From: Thermoanaerobaculia bacterium
GTDB lineage: Bacteria; Acidobacteriota; Thermoanaerobaculia; UBA5066
Reading direction: 5' to 3'
Assembly: GCA_023717585.1 (NCBI GenBank)
Contig: JAMQPJ010000014.1
Span: forward strand, 1 to 7,272
DNA length: 7,272 nt
This document shows positions 1 to 6,028 of the stretch, one piece after another (the stretch's first letter is position 1; each line of letters starts with the position of its first letter). The position numbers and the translations under genes were made by a program. The notes under the pieces were generated by a model. That model made no database searches and was not told the DNA's origin. It saw nothing but the letters and a program-made list of their open reading frames with translations.

Positions 1-597
1 GCGCTCGGGGCCGTCCTGCTCCTCTCGGCCGGCCGCTGGACGCCGGGAACCTTCGCGCGAGAGGAGGCTCTGCGCGCGCTCGCGGCGGCCGGTCCCGAAG
101 GGCCCCGTCGGACCGGCTTCCACGCCCAGATGAACTGGACCCGCTTCCGCGACCTCGTGGAGCGCCATCATGCGGCCGCGCTCGCGCTCGAGGTCCCGGA
201 AGGCGCCGAGACCCCGGACGCCCGCCGGCTGGTCGCGCGCGCGGGAGACCGCTTCATGGAGGTTCTCCGCCTCTTCGAGGAGGAGCGGCTCGGCGTGCCC
301 CTGCCGAACTGGACGGAGTACGCGATCGCGCTCGCGAGGCGGCGGAGCGGCGCGGCCGTGGCCGAGCTCTTCGGCGACGGGGAGGAGACGGCGGCCGACG
401 CCACGGTGACGGCGCGGCTCGCGCGGAAGTCCGCGCGGAGCTGGCCGCTCGCCGAGCGCCTCGCGCCGGCCGTCGCGGCGCTCGTCGACTGGGATCCGGG
501 CGACCTTCCGATCGCGCCCGTGCTCCTCGACCTTCCGGACATCGCGCCGCGCGAAACCCTCAGGCAGCGCGCGATCGCCTGGGGCGCTAACGTCTGA
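1..597 (+). CDS. C-terminal part of an unrecognised protein (5' truncated by window)
   Basis: I do not recognise this protein. The frame is open from base 1, with G or C at nearly every third codon position, so the gene starts upstream and the ATG at 130 is most likely an internal methionine. The 198 visible residues begin with a short hydrophobic stretch (LGAVLLLSAG). After that the sequence looks soluble and largely helical, rich in Ala, Arg, Leu and Glu, with a Trp-containing segment (MNWTRFRDLVERHH) and a C-terminal part rich in Asp and Pro (DWDPGDLP). It ends at TGA 595-597. There is no signal peptide, metal site or nucleotide-binding loop in the visible part. It converges on the amine oxidase gene with a 65-base gap that holds a hairpin. 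The coding call is firm; the function is unknown. Confidence 0.8.
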   Translation, partial: ALGAVLLLSAGRWTPGTFAREEALRALAAAGPEGPRRTGFHAQMNWTRFRDLVERHHAAALALEVPEGAETPDARRLVARAGDRFMEVLRLFEEERLGVPLPNWTEYAIALARRRSGAAVAELFGDGEETAADATVTARLARKSARSWPLAERLAPAVAALVDWDPGDLPIAPVLLDLPDIAPRETLRQRAIAWGANV

Positions 598-611
598 GCG
601 CGCGAGACGGG

Positions 612-641
612 TCCGCGGTCAACGGATGCCGTGGCCGCGGA
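612..641. terminator. GC-rich hairpin between convergent genes
   Basis: A 7-base perfect inverted repeat (TCCGCGG 612-618, CCGCGGA 635-641) is extended inward by CAACGG 620-625 against CCGTGG 629-634 (five of six pairs, one bulged T), closing on an ATG triloop. It lies in the 65-base gap between two convergent genes, where a shared bidirectional terminator would be expected. Neither side has a run of T, so it is not a textbook intrinsic terminator. Confidence 0.45.
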
Positions 642-662
642 TCGGAACGTTCGTCGTCCAAC

Positions 663-2189
663 TCAGCGGGGCGCGGCGGCACGTCCCGGCAGCGGCTTCG
701 ACAAGGCGGCCTTTCGCGCGACGATCTCCTTCGACATGCGCAGCGCGGCCTGCACGGACCCCTCGGAGTGGCTGTTCTCGGTGGTGTCCCCGCCGATCCA
801 CACGGCCCCTTCGGGCCGCCGCAGCTCGGCCGCCAGGCCGTCGAACCGCGAACGTCCGAGCTCGAGCGGCCAGTAGGCCACCGCCGTCGGGTAGACGAAC
901 AGCTCGACGAGCCGCACGTGGGCGCCGGCTCCCGGGAACAGCGCATCCAGGCTGCGGATGGCGTGCTCCCGCATCCCGTCGGCGCTCATGCCCAGCATCT
1001 CGTGGGCGAAGCGCGCGTGGACGAGCAGCGTCAGGTAGCGGTCCGCGGCGGCGCCGTGCTTTTGGAAATCCGTGGCGTCGTAGATGCTGCCGGCCGGAGA
1101 GTCGCTCAGGAGGGTCAGGAGCGTTTCGCCCGCCGGCTCCCAGAGCGTCGCCGCCTCGGCGCCGATGCGGATGTGCACCTTCACGTACGCGCCGAAGCGC
1201 GTGGTCTCGATGGCCTTGCGTTTGTCGTTGGAGAGCGGAGGCAGGAACTGGATGCGGCGCAGATGATAGAGCGGCACGGTCACGACGACGGCGCGCGCGC
1301 GCACCTCGCGATAGCGGGCGCCCTGATGCAGGTAGCGCACGAGGACCCCTTCGGCACCGTGCTCGATCGCGGTCACCTGGGCCTGGGTCACGACACGCTC
1401 GGGGCCGACCTTCGCCATCAGCGCGCGAATGAAGCCGCTGTTGCCGCCCTTCACGTGGTAGTTCTTCTCCCCGAACGCCTCGGGCGTGTCGAGGAACAGG
1501 CGCATCTCGTCGATTCCGTCGAGGGCGGAGACGGCGTCCCACTCGATGGCCATCTCGGGTTCCAGGGTCACCCGGATCCACTCGCTGACTTTCTCGGGCA
1601 GGCCGTCGCGCCGCACGAACTCGGCGAAGCTCAGCTTCGAAAGCTCCATCAGCTCGGGATCGGTGAGGGCTTTGCCGCCGCCGTGGGCCGCGACGAGGCG
1701 TTCGTGCAGCCCCCAGACCTTGGCGTTCCAGCGCAGGAACGCCTCGCGCTCCGTCTCCGAGAAGATGCCGCCCAGGTAGGTGTCGCGGTCGCCCTCGCCC
1801 TGGTAGGGGTAGATCTTCCCGCCGATCCTCACGGAGGAGTGGGCCACGTCGTCCAGCAGCGGCACCTTCAGCTCCTTCAGCAGGGCGTAGGCCGGACTCC
1901 GCTCCCAGTATTCCTCCATGTGCGCCTCGACGTGCACGCCGTCCGCGAACGTCACGGTCTGGATGCGTCCGCCCGCGCGCGGGGCCGCCTCCAAAAGGAG
2001 GACGTCGATGCCCGCCTTGCGCAACTCGTAGGCCGTGGTCAGGCCGGTCAGCCCCGCGCCCACGATGACGACCTGGGCCTTCTCGCGCGGGCCGAACGCG
2101 ACGGCGAGAGCCGCGTCCGCGCGCGCGACTCCGAAGGCCAGGACGATTGCCGGGAATGCTCGTGTCCAACCGGAGAGCGGTGCTCGCAT
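663..2189 (-). CDS. Exported flavin-containing amine oxidase family protein
   Basis: 508 residues, usual length for the flavin amine oxidase family, whose members oxidise amines, amino acids or related C-N substrates with FAD and O2. Residues 1-35 look like a signal peptide or membrane anchor. The Rossmann FAD-binding motif VVIVGAGLTGL spans 40-50, with the ribose-binding acidic residue E67 and the following AGGR 72-75. A GGNSGFIRAL segment (248-257) matches the second conserved FAD-contact region. K337 in GAYVKVHI sits where the family's flavin-adjacent lysine lies. The C-terminal FAD motif is at 465-490 (IGGDTTENSHSEG and following helix). The substrate cannot be read from sequence: the usual aromatic-cage region is divergent (YWPLELGRSRF). 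The start ATG has no good Shine-Dalgarno, but a -10-like TACACT lies 6 bases upstream. No RR pair is visible in the signal, odd for an exported flavoprotein. It is divergent from the small exported protein gene. Confidence 0.9.
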   Translation of the reverse strand: MRAPLSGWTRAFPAIVLAFGVARADAALAVAFGPREKAQVVIVGAGLTGLTTAYELRKAGIDVLLLEAAPRAGGRIQTVTFADGVHVEAHMEEYWERSPAYALLKELKVPLLDDVAHSSVRIGGKIYPYQGEGDRDTYLGGIFSETEREAFLRWNAKVWGLHERLVAAHGGGKALTDPELMELSKLSFAEFVRRDGLPEKVSEWIRVTLEPEMAIEWDAVSALDGIDEMRLFLDTPEAFGEKNYHVKGGNSGFIRALMAKVGPERVVTQAQVTAIEHGAEGVLVRYLHQGARYREVRARAVVVTVPLYHLRRIQFLPPLSNDKRKAIETTRFGAYVKVHIRIGAEAATLWEPAGETLLTLLSDSPAGSIYDATDFQKHGAAADRYLTLLVHARFAHEMLGMSADGMREHAIRSLDALFPGAGAHVRLVELFVYPTAVAYWPLELGRSRFDGLAAELRRPEGAVWIGGDTTENSHSEGSVQAALRMSKEIVARKAALSKPLPGRAAAPR

Positions 2190-2195
2190 CCTTGG

Positions 2196-2201
2196 AGTGT
2201 A
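2196..2201 (-). promoter_or_regulatory. -10-like box of the amine oxidase gene (leaderless layout)
   Basis: TACACT on the minus strand lies 6 bases before the ATG at 2189, so a transcript starting 6-7 bases downstream of the box would begin at the A of the start codon. No convincing -35 is seen. The call rests on position and on the same layout at three other genes here. Confidence 0.45.
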
Positions 2202-2208
2202 GGCGAGG

Positions 2209-2220
2209 GGGCTCCAGCCC
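2209..2220. promoter_or_regulatory. Possible operator: 12-base inverted repeat between divergent promoters
   Basis: GGGCTCCAGCCC has 5-base arms around a CC centre. It sits almost exactly midway between the two divergent -10-like boxes, 7 bases from 2201 and 6 bases from 2227. A protein bound here could affect both genes. A GC-rich 10-base symmetry can arise by chance, so this is tentative. Confidence 0.25.
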
Positions 2221-2226
2221 GCGTGC

Positions 2227-2232
2227 TATAAA
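2227..2232 (+). promoter_or_regulatory. -10-like box (TATAAA) of the small exported protein gene
   Basis: TATAAA is one of few AT-rich hexamers in this GC-rich window and lies 35 bases upstream of the ATG at 2268. That predicts a leader of about 28 bases carrying the Shine-Dalgarno. No recognisable -35 is present at 16-18 bases spacing. Confidence 0.4.
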
Positions 2233-2255
2233 TCCTGCCGACAATCCACTTGAAG

Positions 2256-2264
2256 AAAGGAAGG
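2256..2264 (+). promoter_or_regulatory. Ribosome binding site that decides the start at 2268
   Basis: AAAGGAAGG is a strong purine-rich Shine-Dalgarno ending 3 bases before ATG 2268, with its AAAGGA part at about 6-base spacing. It would fall inside the coding sequence if the in-frame TTG at 2250 were used, so the ATG is preferred. It is the clearest Shine-Dalgarno in the window. Confidence 0.75.
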
Positions 2265-2267
2265 CTC

Positions 2268-2705
2268 ATGAAACGACTCCTCCATCTCACACTCGCCGCG
2301 GTCTTCGTCGTCGCCACACTTTCCGTTGCCGCGGGCGATCCGCCGAAGGGCGGAGGCGATGCGGCCAAGAGCCCACAGGCGAAGGTCTACCTCGAGTGGG
2401 TCAAGGCCGTGAAGGCGGGGAACCTCGAAGCGTGGAAGAAGCTCGTTCCGGCCGAGGCGTCGAAGGAGATCGAGGCCCAGGCCGCCGAGATGAAGAAGAC
2501 GCCCAAGGACGTGCTCGCGTTCCTCGGGGCGATGAGCCCGGACGAGAACAAGATCACGGACGTCAAGGTCGCCGGAAACAAGGCTACGCTCTCGGTCGCC
2601 GGGAAGACGAAAGGCGAGCCCAATCCCTCGTACGGGAAAGTCGAGATGATCCAGGAAGGCGGCGCCTGGAAAGTCGGCAAGCAGAGCTGGAGCGACAAGC
2701 CGTAG
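2268..2705 (+). CDS. Small exported lysine-rich protein, NTF2-like/DUF4878-like
   Basis: 145 residues. It opens with a classic Sec signal peptide (MKR, then a hydrophobic core to about A22, probable cleavage near VAA-GDP). A flexible Gly/Asp/Lys/Pro linker (24-36) follows, then a compact domain: a helix YLEWVKAVKAGNLEAWKKL (41-59), a second helical region (62-90), and strands ending in GGAWKVGKQSW (131-141). This helix-then-strands order with a C-terminal 'GGxWKV' strand resembles the NTF2-like superfamily, especially small secreted DUF4878-type proteins, which often have no known activity. No lipobox cysteine is present, so it is probably periplasmic or released rather than a lipoprotein. 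It holds 21 lysines and one arginine (R3, in the signal), a strong contrast with its Arg-rich neighbours. It diverges from the amine oxidase and converges on the deacetylase. Coding call firm; fold assignment moderate. Confidence 0.85.
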   Translation: MKRLLHLTLAAVFVVATLSVAAGDPPKGGGDAAKSPQAKVYLEWVKAVKAGNLEAWKKLVPAEASKEIEAQAAEMKKTPKDVLAFLGAMSPDENKITDVKVAGNKATLSVAGKTKGEPNPSYGKVEMIQEGGAWKVGKQSWSDKP

Positions 2706-2751
2706 GCGCCGGGAGCGGAACGGCGCGCAGCGGCGGAAAGGCGCCGCCTAC
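2702..2751. terminator. Inverted repeats between convergent genes, including both stop codons
   Basis: GTAGGCG (2702-2708) is the exact reverse complement of CGCCTAC (2745-2751), and each arm contains the TAG stop of one of the two convergent genes. Inside is a tighter hairpin, GCGGCG 2730-2735 with CGCCGC 2742-2747 and a GAAAGG loop. The symmetry suits a bidirectional termination or transcript-end structure, but no T-tract follows on either strand. Confidence 0.45.
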
Positions 2752-3542
2752 AGCCTCGACCTCCCGCGCGTGAGCGCGAGAAGGAAGTCGAGGCGCGTGT
2801 GCGTGCCGCGCACGGCGATTCGTTTCAGCCGGAAGGGATCGGAGAGGTCCCTGGAGATGCCGCCCCGGATCACGGTGGCCGCGCGATAGCCCGCGGCCCG
2901 CACCGCCTCGACGACGCGGTCGTCGAAATCCCCGTAGGGATAGCAGAAGGACGTCACGGGAGCCCCCGTGAGCCCTTCGAGCGTTTCCTTGCTGCCCGCC
3001 ACTTCGCGGGTGAGCTCGGCGTCGGGGAGAGAGGTGAGCGCTCGATGCGTCGCCCCGTGCGAGCCGATCTCGATGCCGGCCCCATGCAGGGCGCGGATCT
3101 CGTCGGCTCCGAGGAGCGGTTCCCCGGGCGTCTCGGCATCCCAGTCGTTGGCGCCTCCGAGCCTGTCCGCGACGACGAAGACGGTCGCCGAGAACCCGCG
3201 GGCAAGGAGGGCCGGCAGCGCGCGCTCTTTGACGCCGCGATAGCCGTCGTCGAACGTGAGAACGACGCGCCGCGTTTTCGTCGCCGGCGGCTCCGGCGCC
3301 CCGAGGAGTTCATTGAGCGCGGCACCCCGATATCCGCGGCGTGAGAGAGCGTCGAGCTGCCAGCGGAAATCCTCTTCCCTGACGCGCCACTTGTTCAGCG
3401 CCGAGCCGGAGCGGGGCTCTCCCACCTGGTGGTACATCAGGATCGGCGTGCCGGGCCGCCTGGGGCGCCTCCAGTTGAAGCGCAGGGAGAGGCCGAGAGC
3501 GGCCGCCCCGCCTGTCGCCGCCGCGAGGAGAGCGCCGTTCAC
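2748..3542 (-). CDS. Membrane-anchored polysaccharide deacetylase (NodB/CE4 family)
   Basis: 264 residues. Residues 1-20 are a hydrophobic anchor followed by a basic patch (RFNWRRPRRP), placing the catalytic domain outside the cytoplasmic membrane. The domain begins with LMYHQV (35-40), typical of the PgaB/IcaB-like branch. It then shows CE4 motif 1 TFDDG (96-100; D98 as general base, D99 as metal ligand), motif 2 SHGATH (161-166; metal ligands H162 and H166) and motif 3 YPYG (201-204). A C-terminal RLKRIAVRG segment (238-246) is also usual for this branch. It should hydrolyse N-acetyl groups from an amino-sugar glycan; the substrate cannot be read from sequence. The start is GTG at 3542, only 7 bases after the glycosyltransferase stop, with a modest GGTGA Shine-Dalgarno overlapping that stop, so the two genes are almost certainly cotranscribed. 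It lies in a glycan-assembly neighbourhood. Confidence 0.9.
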   Translation of the reverse strand: MNGALLAAATGGAAALGLSLRFNWRRPRRPGTPILMYHQVGEPRSGSALNKWRVREEDFRWQLDALSRRGYRGAALNELLGAPEPPATKTRRVVLTFDDGYRGVKERALPALLARGFSATVFVVADRLGGANDWDAETPGEPLLGADEIRALHGAGIEIGSHGATHRALTSLPDAELTREVAGSKETLEGLTGAPVTSFCYPYGDFDDRVVEAVRAAGYRAATVIRGGISRDLSDPFRLKRIAVRGTHTRLDFLLALTRGRSRL

Positions 3543-3549
3543 GCGGCGG

Positions 3550-4410
3550 TCACCGGGACCTGAGGAGCGCGCGAACCCGGATCGCCGCGGTGTCTTCGAT
3601 CCTCACATTCTCGGGCGGCGTGCGTTCGCCGCGCGCGATCGCCCGCTCGAGCTCCCGGAGCTTGAGGTACTTCAGGAGCGTGTTCGCCGACGAGAGGGCC
3701 GCGAACGTGATCCCCGCCGAGCCATCGAGGAAGCCGAGTCGGAGGAACGCGCGGTCGAGGAACTCCCAGAGGACGCGCGCCGGCAGGAAGCCGCCGCCGC
3801 CCTTTCCGGCGGCCCACTTCGCTTCGGCCGCGAGCGTCGTGTACCGGTCGAGCTTCTCGAGATAGTGAGCGAGGTCGCGATAGGAGCGGTGGAGAACGGA
3901 CTCCTGGAGGGACTCGACCCTGCCCGTCGCGAGAATCTTCTCGTGGACGGGCTCGTCCGAGAACCGCGCGCGCGCGCGATCGTAGAGGCGCGCGGGCCGC
4001 ACGACGGTGTCGCGTCCGAACCGCAGCTCGCGCCCGAGGAACTCGAGGCGGATGGGCAGGCGGAAGGCCGCGGGGGGAGAGGTCTCGGAAGCCGTCGCCG
4101 CGAGGCACGCGCGGATCTCGACGGCGAGCCTCGGCGAGACGATTTCGTCGGCGTCGAGGGACAGGATCCACCGATGGCTCGCGAGAGCGGCCGCCGCGTT
4201 CTTCTGCCGGCCGAAACCGTCGAAGGGCCTCACGAGGACGCGGGCTCCGGCTTCGCGCGCGATCTCCTCGGTCCGGTCGGTGGTGAGGGAGTCCACGACG
4301 ACGATGCGCTCGTCCGCGAAGGCGACCGACGCGAGCGCGTCCGGAAGGCGATCCTCCTCGTCGCGGGCGATGAGCGTGACGCTGAGGAGGGGCTGTTCGG
4401 GAGTCGCCAT
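3550..4410 (-). CDS. Family 2 glycosyltransferase, WaaE/KdtX-like (LPS-core type)
   Basis: 286 residues, a normal length for this group of GT-A enzymes, which transfer a sugar from a nucleotide donor to LPS-core or similar acceptors in the cytoplasm. The N-terminal strand LSVTLIARDEE (9-19) is followed by VVVDSLTTDRT (37-47), equivalent to the usual VVDSGSTDGT nucleotide-binding loop. FDGFGRQKNAA (63-73) is diagnostic of the WaaE/KdtX group, and SLDADE (84-89) carries the metal-binding DxD. VHEKI (155-159) and the C-terminal LLKYLKL region (245-251) also fit. The acceptor and donor sugars cannot be inferred. I use ATG 4410, just before the conserved first strand; the frame stays open far upstream, but that part is antisense to the next gene. 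It is first in an operon with the deacetylase. There is no Shine-Dalgarno; a -10-like CATACT is 8 bases upstream. Confidence 0.9.
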   Translation of the reverse strand: MATPEQPLLSVTLIARDEEDRLPDALASVAFADERIVVVDSLTTDRTEEIAREAGARVLVRPFDGFGRQKNAAAALASHRWILSLDADEIVSPRLAVEIRACLAATASETSPPAAFRLPIRLEFLGRELRFGRDTVVRPARLYDRARARFSDEPVHEKILATGRVESLQESVLHRSYRDLAHYLEKLDRYTTLAAEAKWAAGKGGGGFLPARVLWEFLDRAFLRLGFLDGSAGITFAALSSANTLLKYLKLRELERAIARGERTPPENVRIEDTAAIRVRALLRSR

Positions 4411-4418
4411 CGTCCCGA

Positions 4419-4424
4419 AGTATG
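4419..4424 (-). promoter_or_regulatory. -10-like box of the glycosyltransferase/deacetylase operon
   Basis: CATACT on the minus strand is separated from ATG 4410 by exactly 8 bases, with no Shine-Dalgarno between. The start site would fall within 1-2 bases of the codon. There is no clear -35. The spacing mirrors the divergent gene on the other side. Confidence 0.45.
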
Positions 4425-4441
4425 AACCGCGAGCCGGCGAG

Positions 4442-4474
4442 CGGAGGTCAGCCCGAGTCCGAGTCGAGCCTCCG
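4442..4474. promoter_or_regulatory. Possible regulator sites: inverted and tandem repeats between divergent promoters
   Basis: CGGAGG (4442-4447) and CCTCCG (4469-4474) form a 6-base inverted repeat. The left arm falls at the expected -35 of the leftward promoter; the right arm directly abuts the rightward TATACT. Between them is a perfect tandem hexamer, CGAGTC twice (4454-4465), followed by GAG, near the expected -35 of the rightward promoter. Such repeats are common in regulator binding sites but could be chance in GC-rich DNA. Confidence 0.25.
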
Positions 4475-4480
4475 TATACT
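4475..4480 (+). promoter_or_regulatory. -10 box (TATACT) of the GT39-type gene, leaderless layout
   Basis: TATACT matches the TATAAT consensus in five of six positions and stands out in very GC-rich sequence. It ends 8 bases before the GTG at 4489. The bases between (CCTCGGCC) contain no Shine-Dalgarno, so transcription should begin about 2 bases before the start codon. Confidence 0.55.
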
Positions 4481-4488
4481 CCTCGGCC

Positions 4489-6027
4489 GTGACGTCCGGG
4501 AGCCGTTCCGATGACCCCGAAGCGTCCGGGCGCATTCTCTTCGCGATCGCGCTCGCGGCGGGCGCCCTGCTGCGGCTCGTGCTCCTCGGTCAGCCGGATC
4601 TGTTCGGCGCCGACGAGGGCCGCTGGGCGATCGGCGCGCGCAACATCCTCGCGGGCGGGCCGGACCAGTTCCTGGGCCTCTCGGCGGCGCCGATGGGCCC
4701 GGCCTCGGGAACGCCGATTCTCTTCCCATGGGTCCTGTCCGCGATGGTCCGTGTCTTCGGGCCCGAGGAATGGGCGGTGCGCCTGCCGTCGGCGATCCTC
4801 GGTCTCATCGGCGTCTTCGTGCTCGAGCGCGTCATCCGGCGCGGTTGGGGCCAGCCCGCCGGGCATCTCGTGGGCGCCTTCGCGGCCCTGTTTCCGCCGC
4901 TCGTCGCCGCGTCCCGTACCGCCACGGTGGAACCCACGCTCGTCGCGCTGGGCCTCGCCGGCATCATCTTCGGTCTCCGAGCGTTCGAGGAGGACACCCC
5001 GTTCGAGGGCGCCGTTGCTGGGGTCTTCTTCGGTCTCGGCTTCCTCGCGAAGGGCTACGCCGTCGGGCTCTACCTGATCCCGCTCCTCCTCGCGCTCCTC
5101 GCGCGGCCGCGCCTCTTCGGCCTCGGCCGCACGAAGCGCTCTCTCATGCTCCTCGTCACCGCCTTCGTCGCCGTCGGGTTCTCCCACCTCTTCGCGATCC
5201 TCCTCTTCCGGCGCGAGGCCTTCGCCTTCGCGCTCGCGACGTCCTTCGGAGCCTCCGAGGCCGCGTCCCGCGCGGCGGCTCTGCCGACGGCGTTCGGGGC
5301 GGACATCTTCACGCTCGTGCGCTCGCTCTTCTTCTTTCTGCCGCTGGCGGCGCTCGGCGTCGTTTTCCTCGGGCGCGCCGTCGGCGAACCCGAGATCGCG
5401 TCCGGGGCGACAGGAGGCGATCGCCGCCTGCCGCACGGCGTCCTTTGGGGAGCCTGCGTCGTGGAGCTCGGGATCGTCGTCGCGGTCGCGGGCAAGTACC
5501 GGCTCTCGTCCATTCCGATGATGCCCGCTCTGGCGGCTTTCACCGGGCTCGGAGGCACGTGGCTCCTGCTCGCGGCGCGCGAACGGACGTCTCCGTATCC
5601 AGGCCGCATCGTGAAAGGCCTCCTGTTCGCCCTCCTCGCCTGGGGCGGCATCGAGGCGGCACGCCAGACCCGGCACGATCTCCTCACGCACCGCACGGGC
5701 GCGCGGGAGCTCGCCGACCAGCTCTCGCCCGTGCTCGCGCCCGTGCCGCCCCGGGCACCTTCTTTCCGGAGCGACGAGCCCGAGGGGCTCGAATTCCGTC
5801 TTTTCCGGACCGGGCTGTCATGGGAGGGCGTGAACGCGGCCTCGGCGATCGCGGACGAAGTGGGCAGGGGGCACGAAGGGCGCATCCAGTGCTGGGCGTA
5901 TCGCGAGAACGCGGCGGTGCCGCCGGCCGAGGTGCGGGCCTTTCTGGCGACGCACGCGCGCGAGATCACGGCCGACGTGAACGCGCGCGCGGGCCGCACC
6001 ACCGGTCTGAGGGCGTTCGTCCCATAA
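4489..6027 (+). CDS. Polytopic membrane glycosyltransferase, GT39/ArnT-like
   Basis: 512 residues with about ten hydrophobic segments between 16 and 390, then a soluble C-terminal tail. The family (protein O-mannosyltransferase and ArnT-like GT-C enzymes) transfers sugars from polyprenyl-phosphate donors to glycans, lipid A or proteins on the outer face of the inner membrane. Visible hallmarks are the first-loop acidic pair in GADEGRWAIGARNI (40-53; D42, E43, the expected catalytic/metal site), PILFPWVLSAMVRVFG (76-91), EEWAVRLPSAILG (93-105), GFLAKGY (184-190) and KYRLSSIPMMPALA (336-349). The tail includes SDEPEGLEFRLFRTG (428-442), resembling the periplasmic end of ArnT-like proteins. Sugar and acceptor are unknown. 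The GTG start is supported by coding onset and the nearby TATACT. It stops 10 bases before the next gene and is divergent from the glycosyltransferase/deacetylase operon. Confidence 0.85.
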   Translation: MTSGSRSDDPEASGRILFAIALAAGALLRLVLLGQPDLFGADEGRWAIGARNILAGGPDQFLGLSAAPMGPASGTPILFPWVLSAMVRVFGPEEWAVRLPSAILGLIGVFVLERVIRRGWGQPAGHLVGAFAALFPPLVAASRTATVEPTLVALGLAGIIFGLRAFEEDTPFEGAVAGVFFGLGFLAKGYAVGLYLIPLLLALLARPRLFGLGRTKRSLMLLVTAFVAVGFSHLFAILLFRREAFAFALATSFGASEAASRAAALPTAFGADIFTLVRSLFFFLPLAALGVVFLGRAVGEPEIASGATGGDRRLPHGVLWGACVVELGIVVAVAGKYRLSSIPMMPALAAFTGLGGTWLLLAARERTSPYPGRIVKGLLFALLAWGGIEAARQTRHDLLTHRTGARELADQLSPVLAPVPPRAPSFRSDEPEGLEFRLFRTGLSWEGVNAASAIADEVGRGHEGRIQCWAYRENAAVPPAEVRAFLATHAREITADVNARAGRTTGLRAFVP

Positions 6028-6028
6028 T
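6023..6028 (+). promoter_or_regulatory. -10-like box overlapping the upstream stop codon
   Basis: CATAAT (five of six to consensus) contains the TAA stop of the preceding gene and ends 9 bases before ATG 6038. The gap CCCTCTCCC is pyrimidine-rich and cannot act as a Shine-Dalgarno. It could give the fusion gene its own nearly leaderless transcript inside an apparent operon; alternatively it is only a stop-codon context effect. Confidence 0.35.

Noticed and set aside
130..597. Complete 155-residue gene starting at ATG 130
   Set aside because: The same frame is open with strong third-position GC bias from base 1 and no Shine-Dalgarno or -10 box precedes 130, so this ATG is most likely internal.
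768..2231. 487-residue plus-strand open frame
   Set aside because: It is fully antisense to the amine oxidase, which has clear FAD motifs; long antisense frames are expected in very GC-rich genes.
619..2244. 541-residue minus-strand open frame
   Set aside because: A different frame of the same strand as the amine oxidase; Arg/Gly/Ala-rich low-complexity translation with no motif.
2250..2267. TTG at 2250 as start of the small exported protein
   Set aside because: It would put the strong Shine-Dalgarno inside the gene and add a poor prefix before a textbook signal peptide.
3256..4425. 389-residue plus-strand open frame
   Set aside because: Antisense to the deacetylase and glycosyltransferase genes; Arg/Glu-rich shadow translation.
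4411..5691. Long N-terminal extension of the glycosyltransferase (713-residue frame)
   Set aside because: The extra part is antisense to the membrane glycosyltransferase gene and translates to charged low-complexity sequence; the family's first strand begins just after ATG 4410.
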